Positions 1-5,308 of a stretch of 5,308 nt of DNA are shown here, one piece after another (positions within the stretch are counted from its first letter, which is position 1; each line of letters opens with the position of its first letter). Source of the stretch: an uncultured Eubacteriales bacterium (GTDB lineage Bacteria; Bacillota; Clostridia; Oscillospirales; CAG-382). Where the stretch lies: NCBI GenBank assembly GCA_900550505.1, contig URSI01000095.1, forward strand, positions 1 through 5,308. Reading direction: 5' to 3'. The notes beneath the pieces were generated by a model. It worked only from the letters and a program-made list of their open reading frames with translations. It was not told the DNA's origin and made no database searches. The translations under genes and the position numbers were made by a program.

Positions 1-1194
1 TTTGTAGGCATTTTTGATCGCTTGTGACAGCGTTGCTGCCTTGGCGGATACACCGATAACCCGTCCACCGGAGGAGACTAATGTGCCGTTTTCAAGTTTT
101 GTACCCGCATGGTAAACAGTGACATTTTCACTCATCTCGTTGATTGTAACAGGGTATCCTTTGGCGTATTTTTCAGGATAACCTCCGGATGCGATGATCA
201 CGCATGCGCAGCAGCCTTCCTCAAATTCCACGCTGAGCTCGTTGAGTTTTTCATCGTGAACGGCCTTCATTATCGTGAAAAGATCAGTCTTTAAAAGCGG
301 CAGCACTACCTGTGTTTCCGGGTCCCCAAAACGGCAATTGTACTCAATGACGCGCGGTCCGTTCGGTGTGAGCATCAGCCCGAAATACAGACACCCTTTG
401 AATTTTCGGCCTTCGGCCTTCATGGCGTTGATTGTGGGAACAAATATCGTATCCATACACTGAGCGGCAATGTCAGCCGTGTAATACGGGTTTGGCGCCA
501 CAGTGCCCATGCCGCCGGTATTCAGCCCCCTGTCGCCGTCAAGCGCCCTTTTGTGATCCATAGACGAAACCATGGGGACGATAGTTGTCCCGTCAGTAAA
601 CGCAAGTACCGAGACTTCGGGACCGGTGAGAAACTCTTCTATTACGATATTCGATCCGCTCCTGCCGAATATCATGTCGGTCATTATGGCGTCAACGGCG
701 GAAAAAGCCGTTTCTTCGTTTTCTGCTATTATGACACCCTTGCCGAGCGCGAGCCCGTCGGCTTTAATGACCACGGGATATTTACCGCGTGAACGGATGT
801 ATTTCTTGGCTTCTTCAGGCAGGCTGAAGGTACGATAGTCGGCTGTGGGGATCCCGTAGCGATGCATGAGATCCTTTGCAAAGACTTTACTGCCCTCAAT
901 GATCGCAGCGGAAGCGTTAGGACCAAAACAGGGCACACCGATTTCTTCAAGTCTGTCCACACATCCGAGCACAAGCGGGTCATCCGGCGCCACCACGGCA
1001 AAATCGACCGCGGTTTCCTTTGCAAAGGAAACGATACCGCCTATATCCGTGGCGCTTATGGCGACGCATTCCGCATCGGAGGCGATGCCGCCGTTACCGG
1101 GCAACGCATATATTTTTTCTATTTTTTCATTTTTTTTCAGGGCTTTGATGATTGCATGCTCGCGACCCCCGCCGCCGACGACAAGTATTTTCAT
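1..1194 (-). CDS. purD: Phosphoribosylamine-glycine ligase (GAR synthetase), 3' end cut by window edge
   Basis: Cytosolic ATP-grasp enzyme for step 2 of purine synthesis: phosphoribosylamine + glycine + ATP gives GAR. My translation from the ATG at 1194 runs open for 398 codons to base 1 with no stop. The family is usually about 420 residues, so roughly 20-25 C-terminal residues lie outside. Seen: N-terminal GGGGREHA (7-14), PGNGG (32-36), APDDPLV (69-75, a PurD variant of the more usual GPEAPLV), the ATP-grasp strand KADGLALGKGV (144-154), DHKRALDGDRGLNTGGMG (213-230), and the metal/ATP site EYNCRFGDPETQ (284-295) with E284 and N286. Residue 287 is Cys where Val is usual; the flanking key residues are intact. 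The start is fixed by GGAGGA five bases upstream and by the MKILVVGGGGREHA beginning. It follows the AICAR formyltransferase gene after a 45-nt gap and is the last visible gene of the operon. Identification is secure. Confidence 0.97.
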   Translation of the reverse strand, partial: MKILVVGGGGREHAIIKALKKNEKIEKIYALPGNGGIASDAECVAISATDIGGIVSFAKETAVDFAVVAPDDPLVLGCVDRLEEIGVPCFGPNASAAIIEGSKVFAKDLMHRYGIPTADYRTFSLPEEAKKYIRSRGKYPVVIKADGLALGKGVIIAENEETAFSAVDAIMTDMIFGRSGSNIVIEEFLTGPEVSVLAFTDGTTIVPMVSSMDHKRALDGDRGLNTGGMGTVAPNPYYTADIAAQCMDTIFVPTINAMKAEGRKFKGCLYFGLMLTPNGPRVIEYNCRFGDPETQVVLPLLKTDLFTIMKAVHDEKLNELSVEFEEGCCACVIIASGGYPEKYAKGYPVTINEMSENVTVYHAGTKLENGTLVSSGGRVIGVSAKAATLSQAIKNAYK

Positions 1195-1199
1195 TTTTA

Positions 1200-1205
1200 T
1201 CCTCC
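1200..1205 (-). promoter_or_regulatory. Ribosome binding site of purD
   Basis: GGAGGA on the minus strand, five bases before the purD ATG (1194). It is the strongest Shine-Dalgarno match in the window. It lies in the only real intergenic gap here (1195-1239), so purD can be initiated independently rather than by coupling. I see no hairpin with a T-run in this gap, hence no terminator between purH and purD. Confidence 0.8.
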
Positions 1206-1239
1206 GTAACACGCAGAACTGTCGATCGTTTTGTACTGT

Positions 1240-2412
1240 TTAATGATGGAACAGACGGAGTCCGGTAAAAGCCATTGCCATTCCGTATTTGTCGCATGCG
1301 GCTATGACGTTGTCGTCGCGTATGGAACCACCCGGCTGCGCGACGTAGCTCACACCGCTCCGGTGTGCTCTTTCAATATTGTCTCCAAAGGGGAAGAAAG
1401 CGTCGGAACCCAGCGAAACGCCGCTGATACTGCTGAGGTATTCACGCTTTTCCGCTGCGGTAAGAGGCTCCGGACGGGTTTTGAATGTGTTTTGCCACAC
1501 GTCTTTTCCGATGACGTCGTCACTGTCTTCGGAAAGGTACACGTCTATGGCATTGTCGCGGTCGGGACGACCGATGCCGTCAACAAAGTCGAGCGCCAAC
1601 ACCTTCGGATGTCTGCGCAGGAACCAGATATCAGCTTTGTTACCGGCAAGCCGCGTGCAATGTATGCGTGACTGCTGACCGGCACCGACACCTATCGTCT
1701 GACCGTGATACGCATAGCAAACGGAATTGGACTGCGTGTACTTCAGTGTTATCAACGAAAGCACCAGATCGTCGGCAGCACTGTCCGGTATTTCCTTGTT
1801 TGCCGTGACGACATTTGAAAGCAGCGAGCGATCTATGACAGACGTATTGCGCCCCTGCTCAAAGGTAATGCCATATACCTGCTTGTGTTCAACGGGATCA
1901 GGAACGTAATCTGGGTCAATTTTAACGATATTATATGCGCCTTTTCTCTTTTCACGGAGTATTTCCAAAGCCTCGTCCGTGTATCCGGGAGCTATAATGC
2001 CGTCTGATACCTCATGCCTGAGCAGTCTCGCCGTATCAGCGTCGCAAATATCGCTGAGAGCCGCCCAGTCTCCGAATGAAGACATGCGGTCGCAGCCCCT
2101 TGCCCTTGCATAAGCGCAGGCGATGGGGGAGAGTTCCCCGTCTCCTATACCATACGTGTCGCGGAGCACGTCGTCGAGCGGAAGCCCTATTGCGGCGCCG
2201 GCGGGGCTGACATGCTTGAATGATGCCGCGGCAGGTACGCCGAGCGCTTTTCTGACTTCGCTTACAAGCTGATATGAGTTGAGAGCGTCAAGAAAATTTA
2301 TATATCCGGGCCGTCCGTTCACGACTTCGATAGGCAGTTCGCCGTGCTCGGCATATATGCGCGACGGCTTTTGATTAGGGTTGCATCCGTATTTCAGCAA
2401 AAATTCTTTCAT
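1240..2412 (-). CDS. purH: Stand-alone AICAR formyltransferase (PurH C-terminal domain only)
   Basis: Transfers a formyl group from 10-formyl-tetrahydrofolate to AICAR, giving FAICAR, the penultimate step to IMP. The 390-residue protein matches only the transformylase half of bifunctional PurH (usually about 510-520 residues). The N-terminal MGS-like IMP cyclohydrolase domain is absent. Seen: LKYGCNPNQKPSRIY (6-20), the catalytic Lys-His pair in SFKHVSPAGAA (K66, H67), KYTQSNSV (224-231) with the conserved Asn, GQQSRIHCTRLAG (245-257), and a C-terminal stretch from ISGVSLGSDAFFPF through QPGGSIRDD to TGLRLFHH, ending in TAA. The ATG at 2412 is preferred, with GGGGAG eight bases upstream. The in-frame GTG at 2421 overlaps that site and the upstream stop, so it is unlikely. 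The missing cyclohydrolase activity is supplied by the gene directly upstream, five bases away. Complete, with no frameshift seen. The symbol purH is used for lack of a settled name for the single-domain form. Confidence 0.95.
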   Translation of the reverse strand: MKEFLLKYGCNPNQKPSRIYAEHGELPIEVVNGRPGYINFLDALNSYQLVSEVRKALGVPAAASFKHVSPAGAAIGLPLDDVLRDTYGIGDGELSPIACAYARARGCDRMSSFGDWAALSDICDADTARLLRHEVSDGIIAPGYTDEALEILREKRKGAYNIVKIDPDYVPDPVEHKQVYGITFEQGRNTSVIDRSLLSNVVTANKEIPDSAADDLVLSLITLKYTQSNSVCYAYHGQTIGVGAGQQSRIHCTRLAGNKADIWFLRRHPKVLALDFVDGIGRPDRDNAIDVYLSEDSDDVIGKDVWQNTFKTRPEPLTAAEKREYLSSISGVSLGSDAFFPFGDNIERAHRSGVSYVAQPGGSIRDDNVIAACDKYGMAMAFTGLRLFHH

Positions 2413-2417
2413 TGTTT

Positions 2418-3134
2418 TCACTCCCCGAGGTTTTTGTTCAGCAGTACGGTTTTTGCCGTTCCGTCGTCAAGCGAGACGGTGCGTACAAAAAGCGAGACTT
2501 TGTTTTCCGGATCGAGAGCTGCCCATATATCGCGTGCAAGCACATCCGGGTCGTCGGAAGTAACGGCAAAGCACACCGGCTCGCCGGAAAAAGAAGGCAG
2601 GGGGTCACCGTCTGCGGCATATGTGTGTATCAGATGTCCCTCTCCGGCAAGCGGGCAGTCATATTCGTAAAAGAACCTTTGGCAGGAATCCGGGTCGCCA
2701 TGTGCGGATTTGAGTATCGAGATACCGTACGAAAGCGCTCCTCCTTTGATGTCGGCAAATGCGCTTATACGGGGGGTGTAGTTCGGACCGTCAGGTTCGA
2801 AGCGGCGCGTTCTGAGCGCACCCTCGAAGGTCCCGCCTTTGATAAGTTCGTCGTAAATGGTGTCTGTCTGATCTCCGTTGGTAACGATCGTTGTGGTATT
2901 TGCCACGCGAACGGGGGCATATATGATCAGCGAAGGGTCTTTCATTGCCGATTCGTCAAAAGCCTGTGTCCGTATACCTTCGCCGTCCGTTACAAAGATC
3001 CTGTTACGACTGTTGGCGCTTCTTCCCATTATGAAATATATAAGAACGGCTTTTCTACCGTCGTCCGAAAGCCCCACAGCAACGCCGCGTCCGGGGTAGC
3101 TCATAGAGGAGAGATATTTTGTAAGTTCTGTCAT
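2418..3134 (-). CDS. purO: PurO-type IMP cyclohydrolase
   Basis: Predicted to close FAICAR to IMP plus water, the last step of the pathway. The 238-residue protein resembles the IMP_cyclohyd (PurO) family, first characterised in archaea and with an Ntn-hydrolase-like fold. That family is unrelated to the cyclohydrolase domain of PurH. Seen: SYPGRGVAVG (12-21), YFIMGRSANSRNRIF (33-47), IIYAPVRV (70-77), TIVTNGDQTDTIYD (82-95), FEPDGPNYTPRIS (112-124), and AGEGHLIHTY (163-172) followed by GDPLPSF. It is slightly longer than archaeal PurO (about 200 residues), as I recall for bacterial members. No signal peptide or membrane segment is seen, so it is cytosolic. The frame is open upstream to 3176, but the ATG at 3134 is chosen because AAGGTGA lies just before it; starting at 3176 would overlap purN by 38 bases. 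Its place between purN and the AICAR formyltransferase gene supports the role. The assignment rests on remembered motifs, without a search. Confidence 0.88.
   Translation of the reverse strand: MTELTKYLSSMSYPGRGVAVGLSDDGRKAVLIYFIMGRSANSRNRIFVTDGEGIRTQAFDESAMKDPSLIIYAPVRVANTTTIVTNGDQTDTIYDELIKGGTFEGALRTRRFEPDGPNYTPRISAFADIKGGALSYGISILKSAHGDPDSCQRFFYEYDCPLAGEGHLIHTYAADGDPLPSFSGEPVCFAVTSDDPDVLARDIWAALDPENKVSLFVRTVSLDDGTAKTVLLNKNLGE
2421..2426 (-). promoter_or_regulatory. Ribosome binding site deciding the AICAR formyltransferase start
   Basis: GGGGAG on the minus strand, directly followed by the TGA stop of the cyclohydrolase gene (2418-2420) and eight bases before the ATG at 2412. It overlaps the in-frame GTG at 2421, which argues against GTG as the start. 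The abutting stop codon suggests translational coupling. Confidence 0.7.
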
Positions 3135-3138
3135 TTCT

Positions 3139-3145
3139 TCACCTT
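3139..3145 (-). promoter_or_regulatory. Ribosome binding site deciding the purO start
   Basis: AAGGTGA on the minus strand just upstream of the ATG at 3134; the AGGTG core ends five bases before it. The TGA is also the purN stop codon (3139-3141), so termination of purN occurs on the ribosome binding site of the next gene. Confidence 0.75.
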
Positions 3146-3750
3146 TTTCTGCAAATCTGGGCGCAAATCGCCTCACAGGCCTTGGGGAGTATCTTCCACT
3201 CCGCCTGTTCCATCACACGTCTCTGTAAGGTCAGTGGCGTATCGTTTTTTCTCACCGCTACGGCTTTTTGCATAATGATATCACCGCCGTCGGTTATTTC
3301 GTTTACATAATGTACGGTCGCGCCGGTCAATTTAACACCGCGCTTCAAGGCTTCCTCGTGTACTCTCAGTCCGTAGAATCCGTCCCCGCAGAATGCCGGG
3401 ATAAGTGAAGGATGCACGTTGATTATGGGGCATCCGCATTCTCTTATGAAGCGGGCGCTCAGCACTGAAAGAAACCCTGCGAGCACGATCAGTTCAGTAT
3501 TGGCCGCTCGTATTGCGGCGAGCATATCGTTTTCAAATTCGTCGCGGTTGAGGCTGCCGGCACGGGAGACTACTACGGAATTTATTCCCGCGTTCGCAGC
3601 GCGCTCCAACGCGCGCACACCGGGCTTTGACGACACCACCAGAGCTATTTCTCCGTGTTTTATCACACCGGAAGCCGCAGCGTCGATCAGTGCCTGAAGA
3701 TTGGTGCCGCCGCCGCTCACAAACACGGCTATACGTGCTTTTTTATTCAT
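3139..3750 (-). CDS. purN: Phosphoribosylglycinamide formyltransferase (GAR transformylase)
   Basis: Uses 10-formyl-tetrahydrofolate to convert GAR to FGAR, step 3 of the pathway, in the cytosol. The 203-residue protein is of normal PurN length. Seen: the phosphate-binding loop SGGGTNLQAL (12-21), VLAGFLSVLS (89-98), INVHPSLIPAF (110-120) with catalytic N111 and H113 (E. coli N106 and H108), H147, and TDGGDII (153-159) with D154 (E. coli D144). The loop after HPSLIP reads AFCGDGFYGLRVHEEAL, about five residues longer between the catalytic His and Asp than in E. coli; I recall this GFYG form from clostridial PurN. The start at 3748-3750 is preceded by GTGAGG, which overlaps the purM stop. It follows purM by nine bases and ends four bases before purO. 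This is the folate-dependent type, not the formate-dependent PurT. Confidence 0.96.
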   Translation of the reverse strand: MNKKARIAVFVSGGGTNLQALIDAAASGVIKHGEIALVVSSKPGVRALERAANAGINSVVVSRAGSLNRDEFENDMLAAIRAANTELIVLAGFLSVLSARFIRECGCPIINVHPSLIPAFCGDGFYGLRVHEEALKRGVKLTGATVHYVNEITDGGDIIMQKAVAVRKNDTPLTLQRRVMEQAEWKILPKACEAICAQICRKR

Positions 3751-3757
3751 GTTCGTG

Positions 3758-3763
3758 CCTCAC
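3758..3763 (-). promoter_or_regulatory. Ribosome binding site of purN overlapping the purM stop
   Basis: GTGAGG on the minus strand, seven bases before the purN ATG. The TGA inside it (3760-3762) is the purM stop codon, which implies coupling of purM and purN translation. Confidence 0.6.
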
Positions 3764-4791
3764 ATGACGACGCCGTCGTCTGAGGATATGACCTCACCGC
3801 ACACATAAGCATCTACACCGCAGTTTTTAAGAATATCGACGGCGCGGTCCGCCTGTGTGCGACTCACGGTCATGGTCATTCCCACACCCATATTGAATGT
3901 GTTGAACATATCTCGTTCCGGTATCTTGCCTGCGGCGGCTATAACGTCAAAGATCGGAAGCGTCTTTAATGTCTGTTTGTCGATCTTGGCGCTCATGCCT
4001 TCCGGCAGGCAGCGCGGAATATTTTCGTAAAATCCACCGCCGGTTATGTGGGATATGCCTTTGACATCGCACGCCTCAAGGACTGCAAGTGCGGGCTTGA
4101 CATAAATGGCCGTAGGCGTCAGGAGCGTTTCAAGCAGCGTTGACGAAAGCTCCGGAACGAACCGGTCAAGCTGTGAGGCGGTATCGCCAAGGACTTTGCG
4201 CACGAGTGAAAACCCGTTGGAATGAACACCGGTGGAGGGAAGTGCGACCAGCACGTCTCCGGGAGCGGTACGTGAGTTGTCCAATATTTTGCTTTTGTCT
4301 GCGGCACCGACGCAGAATCCGGCCACATCGTACTCATCCTCCGGATAAAACCCCGGCATTTCGGCAGTTTCTCCTCCGACCAGTGCACAGCCTGCTGCGA
4401 CGCAGCCGTCTGCAATTCCGGATACGATCGCGGCGACCCTCTCCGGAATGTTCTTACCGAGCGCTATATAGTCGAGAAATATGAGTGGCTTAGCACCGCA
4501 GCAAACAATGTCGTTTGCGCACATTGCGACGCAGTCAATACCTATCGTGTCGTGCTTGTCTGCGGCAAAAGCGAGCTTCAGTTTTGTGCCTACACCGTCT
4601 GTACCGCTTACGAGCACGGGATGCTCCATACCGGTCAGATCAAGCTCAAACAGACCGCCGAAATTTCCTATGCCTGAGAGCACACCTTTTGTGACGGTTC
4701 GTGCGATATGTTTTTTCATCAGCCGCACGGCATCGTATCCGGCGGTTATATCGACACCCGCTGCCTTATAGCTTTCGCTGAAACTCTTCAT
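3760..4791 (-). CDS. purM: Phosphoribosylformylglycinamidine cyclo-ligase (AIR synthetase)
   Basis: ATP-dependent closure of FGAM to AIR, step 5 of the pathway; a cytosolic member of the PurM/PurL/SelD/ThiL/HypE superfamily. From the chosen start the protein has 343 residues, about normal. In order it shows ESYKAAGVDITAG near the N-terminus, the nucleotide-binding stretch SGTDGVGTKLKLA, IDCVAMCANDIVCCGAKPLIFLDYIA, GCALVGGETAEMPGFY, DVAGFCVG, STGVHSNGFSLVRK, HITGGGFYENIPR and FNMGVGM. All family landmarks are present in one frame. Two starts compete. The ATG at 4800 overlaps the purF stop as ATGA but has its AAAGGA site directly against it, with no spacer. The ATG at 4791 has the same site nine bases upstream and gives MKSFSESYKAAGVD, closer to family N-termini, so it is preferred. 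The choice changes only three residues. Confidence 0.96.
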   Translation of the reverse strand: MKSFSESYKAAGVDITAGYDAVRLMKKHIARTVTKGVLSGIGNFGGLFELDLTGMEHPVLVSGTDGVGTKLKLAFAADKHDTIGIDCVAMCANDIVCCGAKPLIFLDYIALGKNIPERVAAIVSGIADGCVAAGCALVGGETAEMPGFYPEDEYDVAGFCVGAADKSKILDNSRTAPGDVLVALPSTGVHSNGFSLVRKVLGDTASQLDRFVPELSSTLLETLLTPTAIYVKPALAVLEACDVKGISHITGGGFYENIPRCLPEGMSAKIDKQTLKTLPIFDVIAAAGKIPERDMFNTFNMGVGMTMTVSRTQADRAVDILKNCGVDAYVCGEVISSDDGVVM

Positions 4792-4796
4792 ATTCG

Positions 4797-5308
4797 TCAT
4801 TCCTTTGACTTTTCGCTTATTTTATAATCAAAACGGCATTTATTCGACCCGGTAGGTATGTCAGTGTCATATTTGCCGGAGAAGCAGGCTGTGCAATATC
4901 CTCCGCACTGTTTTTCCGGGATTTTGACGACATTGTCAAGACTCAGGTATCCCAGCGAATCCACACCTATGATCTTTGCGATTTCTTCGACCGTGTGCTT
5001 GCAGGCGATAAGGTTGTCCTGCGAATCAATATCCGTTCCGTAATAACACGGATAAAGGAACGGGGGAGCGGAGACTCTCATGTGCACCTCGGCAGCGCCC
5101 GCATCGCGCAGCAGCTTGACTATTCGTGCACACGTGGTGCCGCGAACTATCGAGTCGTCGATAAGCCCTACTCTTTTGTCTTTAATACAGCTCGATACTG
5201 GATTGAGCTTGATCCTGACAAGCTTTTCGCGTTCCTTTTGCGTAGGCTGTATGAAAGTACGGCCGATATACTTATTTTTTATAAACCCGATTCCGTACGG
5301 TATCCCGC
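4797..5308 (-). CDS. purF: Amidophosphoribosyltransferase, C-terminal part; 5' end beyond the window
   Basis: First committed step of the pathway: PRPP + glutamine gives phosphoribosylamine. Reading back from the TGA at 4797, the frame is open to the right edge; the first full codon starts at 5306, giving 169 residues of a protein usually about 450-500 long. The glutaminase (Ntn) domain and catalytic N-terminal Cys are outside. Seen in the fragment: GIPYGIGFIKNKYIGRTFIQPTQ (1-23), the PRPP-binding loop VGLIDDSIVRGTT (46-58), MRVSAPPFLYPCYYGTDID (76-94) with Cys87, and CGGYCTACFSGKYDTDIP (134-151) with Cys138 and Cys141. These cysteines match three of the four ligands of the 4Fe-4S cluster in B. 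subtilis PurF (C382, C437, C440); the fourth would lie outside. A GTG at 5087 could mislead a gene caller into a 96-residue start, but the PurF homology continues upstream of it. Confidence 0.96.
   Translation of the reverse strand, partial: GIPYGIGFIKNKYIGRTFIQPTQKEREKLVRIKLNPVSSCIKDKRVGLIDDSIVRGTTCARIVKLLRDAGAAEVHMRVSAPPFLYPCYYGTDIDSQDNLIACKHTVEEIAKIIGVDSLGYLSLDNVVKIPEKQCGGYCTACFSGKYDTDIPTGSNKCRFDYKISEKSKE
4801..4806 (-). promoter_or_regulatory. Ribosome binding site deciding the purM start
   Basis: AAAGGA on the minus strand. It touches the ATG at 4800 with zero spacing but lies nine bases from the ATG at 4791, so it favours the latter. It sits inside the last codons of purF, whose TGA stop is at 4797-4799. 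Confidence 0.65.

Noticed and set aside
408..422. A short tandem-like repeat (GGCCTTC twice, close together) inside purD
   Set aside because: It is explained by coding for Lys-Ala-Glu-Gly-Arg in the purD frame; too short and isolated to be a repeat element or terminator.
729..1025. A 98-codon minus-strand frame inside purD
   Set aside because: It is out of frame with purD, which reads through this region in another minus frame with intact motifs. No ribosome binding site or homology was recognised.
1195..1239. Possible terminator or promoter in the purH-purD gap
   Set aside because: No stem-loop with a T-run and no convincing -35/-10 pair is seen in these 45 bases; the only clear signal is the purD ribosome binding site.
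862..1243. Overlapping plus-strand frames of 115 and 125 codons opposite the 5' part of purD
   Set aside because: Two frames open over the same stretch opposite a real ATP-grasp gene, giving low-complexity products with phenylalanine runs from the complement of the A-tracts. Not plausible genes.
1231..1671. A 146-codon plus-strand frame opposite the AICAR formyltransferase gene
   Set aside because: Antisense to the strongly conserved C-terminal half of the enzyme; no recognisable motif in its own translation.
2412..3275. A 287-codon plus-strand open frame opposite the cyclohydrolase gene and the end of purN
   Set aside because: It lies antisense to two genes with clear family motifs. Its translation is rich in Cys, Arg and Phe with no recognisable domain. 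It is best explained as a shadow of the minus-strand codon pattern.
4797..5087. A separate 96-codon gene starting at GTG 5087
   Set aside because: The same frame is open to the window edge and encodes the PurF PRPP-binding motif upstream of this GTG, so it is the tail of purF.

Overview
The window is a single block of de novo purine biosynthesis genes, all read from the minus strand. Coding density is close to 100%. In transcription order (right to left) it holds: the C-terminal part of purF (glutamine-PRPP amidotransferase, cut by the right edge), purM (AIR synthetase), purN (GAR formyltransferase), a PurO-type IMP cyclohydrolase, a stand-alone AICAR formyltransferase equal to the C-terminal half of PurH, and purD (GAR synthetase, cut by the left edge). 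The long plus-strand frames opposite these genes look like coding shadows.

Organism: the strong Shine-Dalgarno sites, the purF-M-N-(H)-D order and the protein motifs suggest a bacterium of the Firmicutes, most likely class Clostridia (gut Oscillospiraceae/Ruminococcaceae-like). The motifs used are the FeS-type PurF tail with CxxC, the PurN loop with GFYG, and a PurO-like cyclohydrolase beside a separate transformylase. Base composition looks roughly balanced. This placement is inference from family knowledge, not from a search.

Layout: purF and purM overlap by ATGA, although the better-supported purM start lies 9 nt further downstream. purM-purN, purN-purO and purO-purH are separated by only 9, 4 and 5 nt. 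At each of those three junctions the upstream stop codon lies inside or directly against the next ribosome binding site, as expected for translational coupling. Only purH-purD has a real gap (45 nt), and it shows a strong GGAGGA site but no terminator. No promoter, riboswitch or terminator is visible, so transcription must start beyond the right edge, and the end of the operon lies beyond the left edge.

How the genes work together: PurF makes phosphoribosylamine from PRPP and glutamine, PurD ligates glycine to give GAR, PurN formylates GAR to FGAR, and PurM closes the imidazole ring to AIR. The AICAR formyltransferase and the IMP cyclohydrolase perform the last two steps to IMP. In most bacteria one bifunctional PurH does those two steps. 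Here they are split between two adjacent genes, and the cyclohydrolase is of the unrelated PurO family. That split is the most notable feature. It is an uncommon but known kind of arrangement, and I see no sign of a wholly new system.
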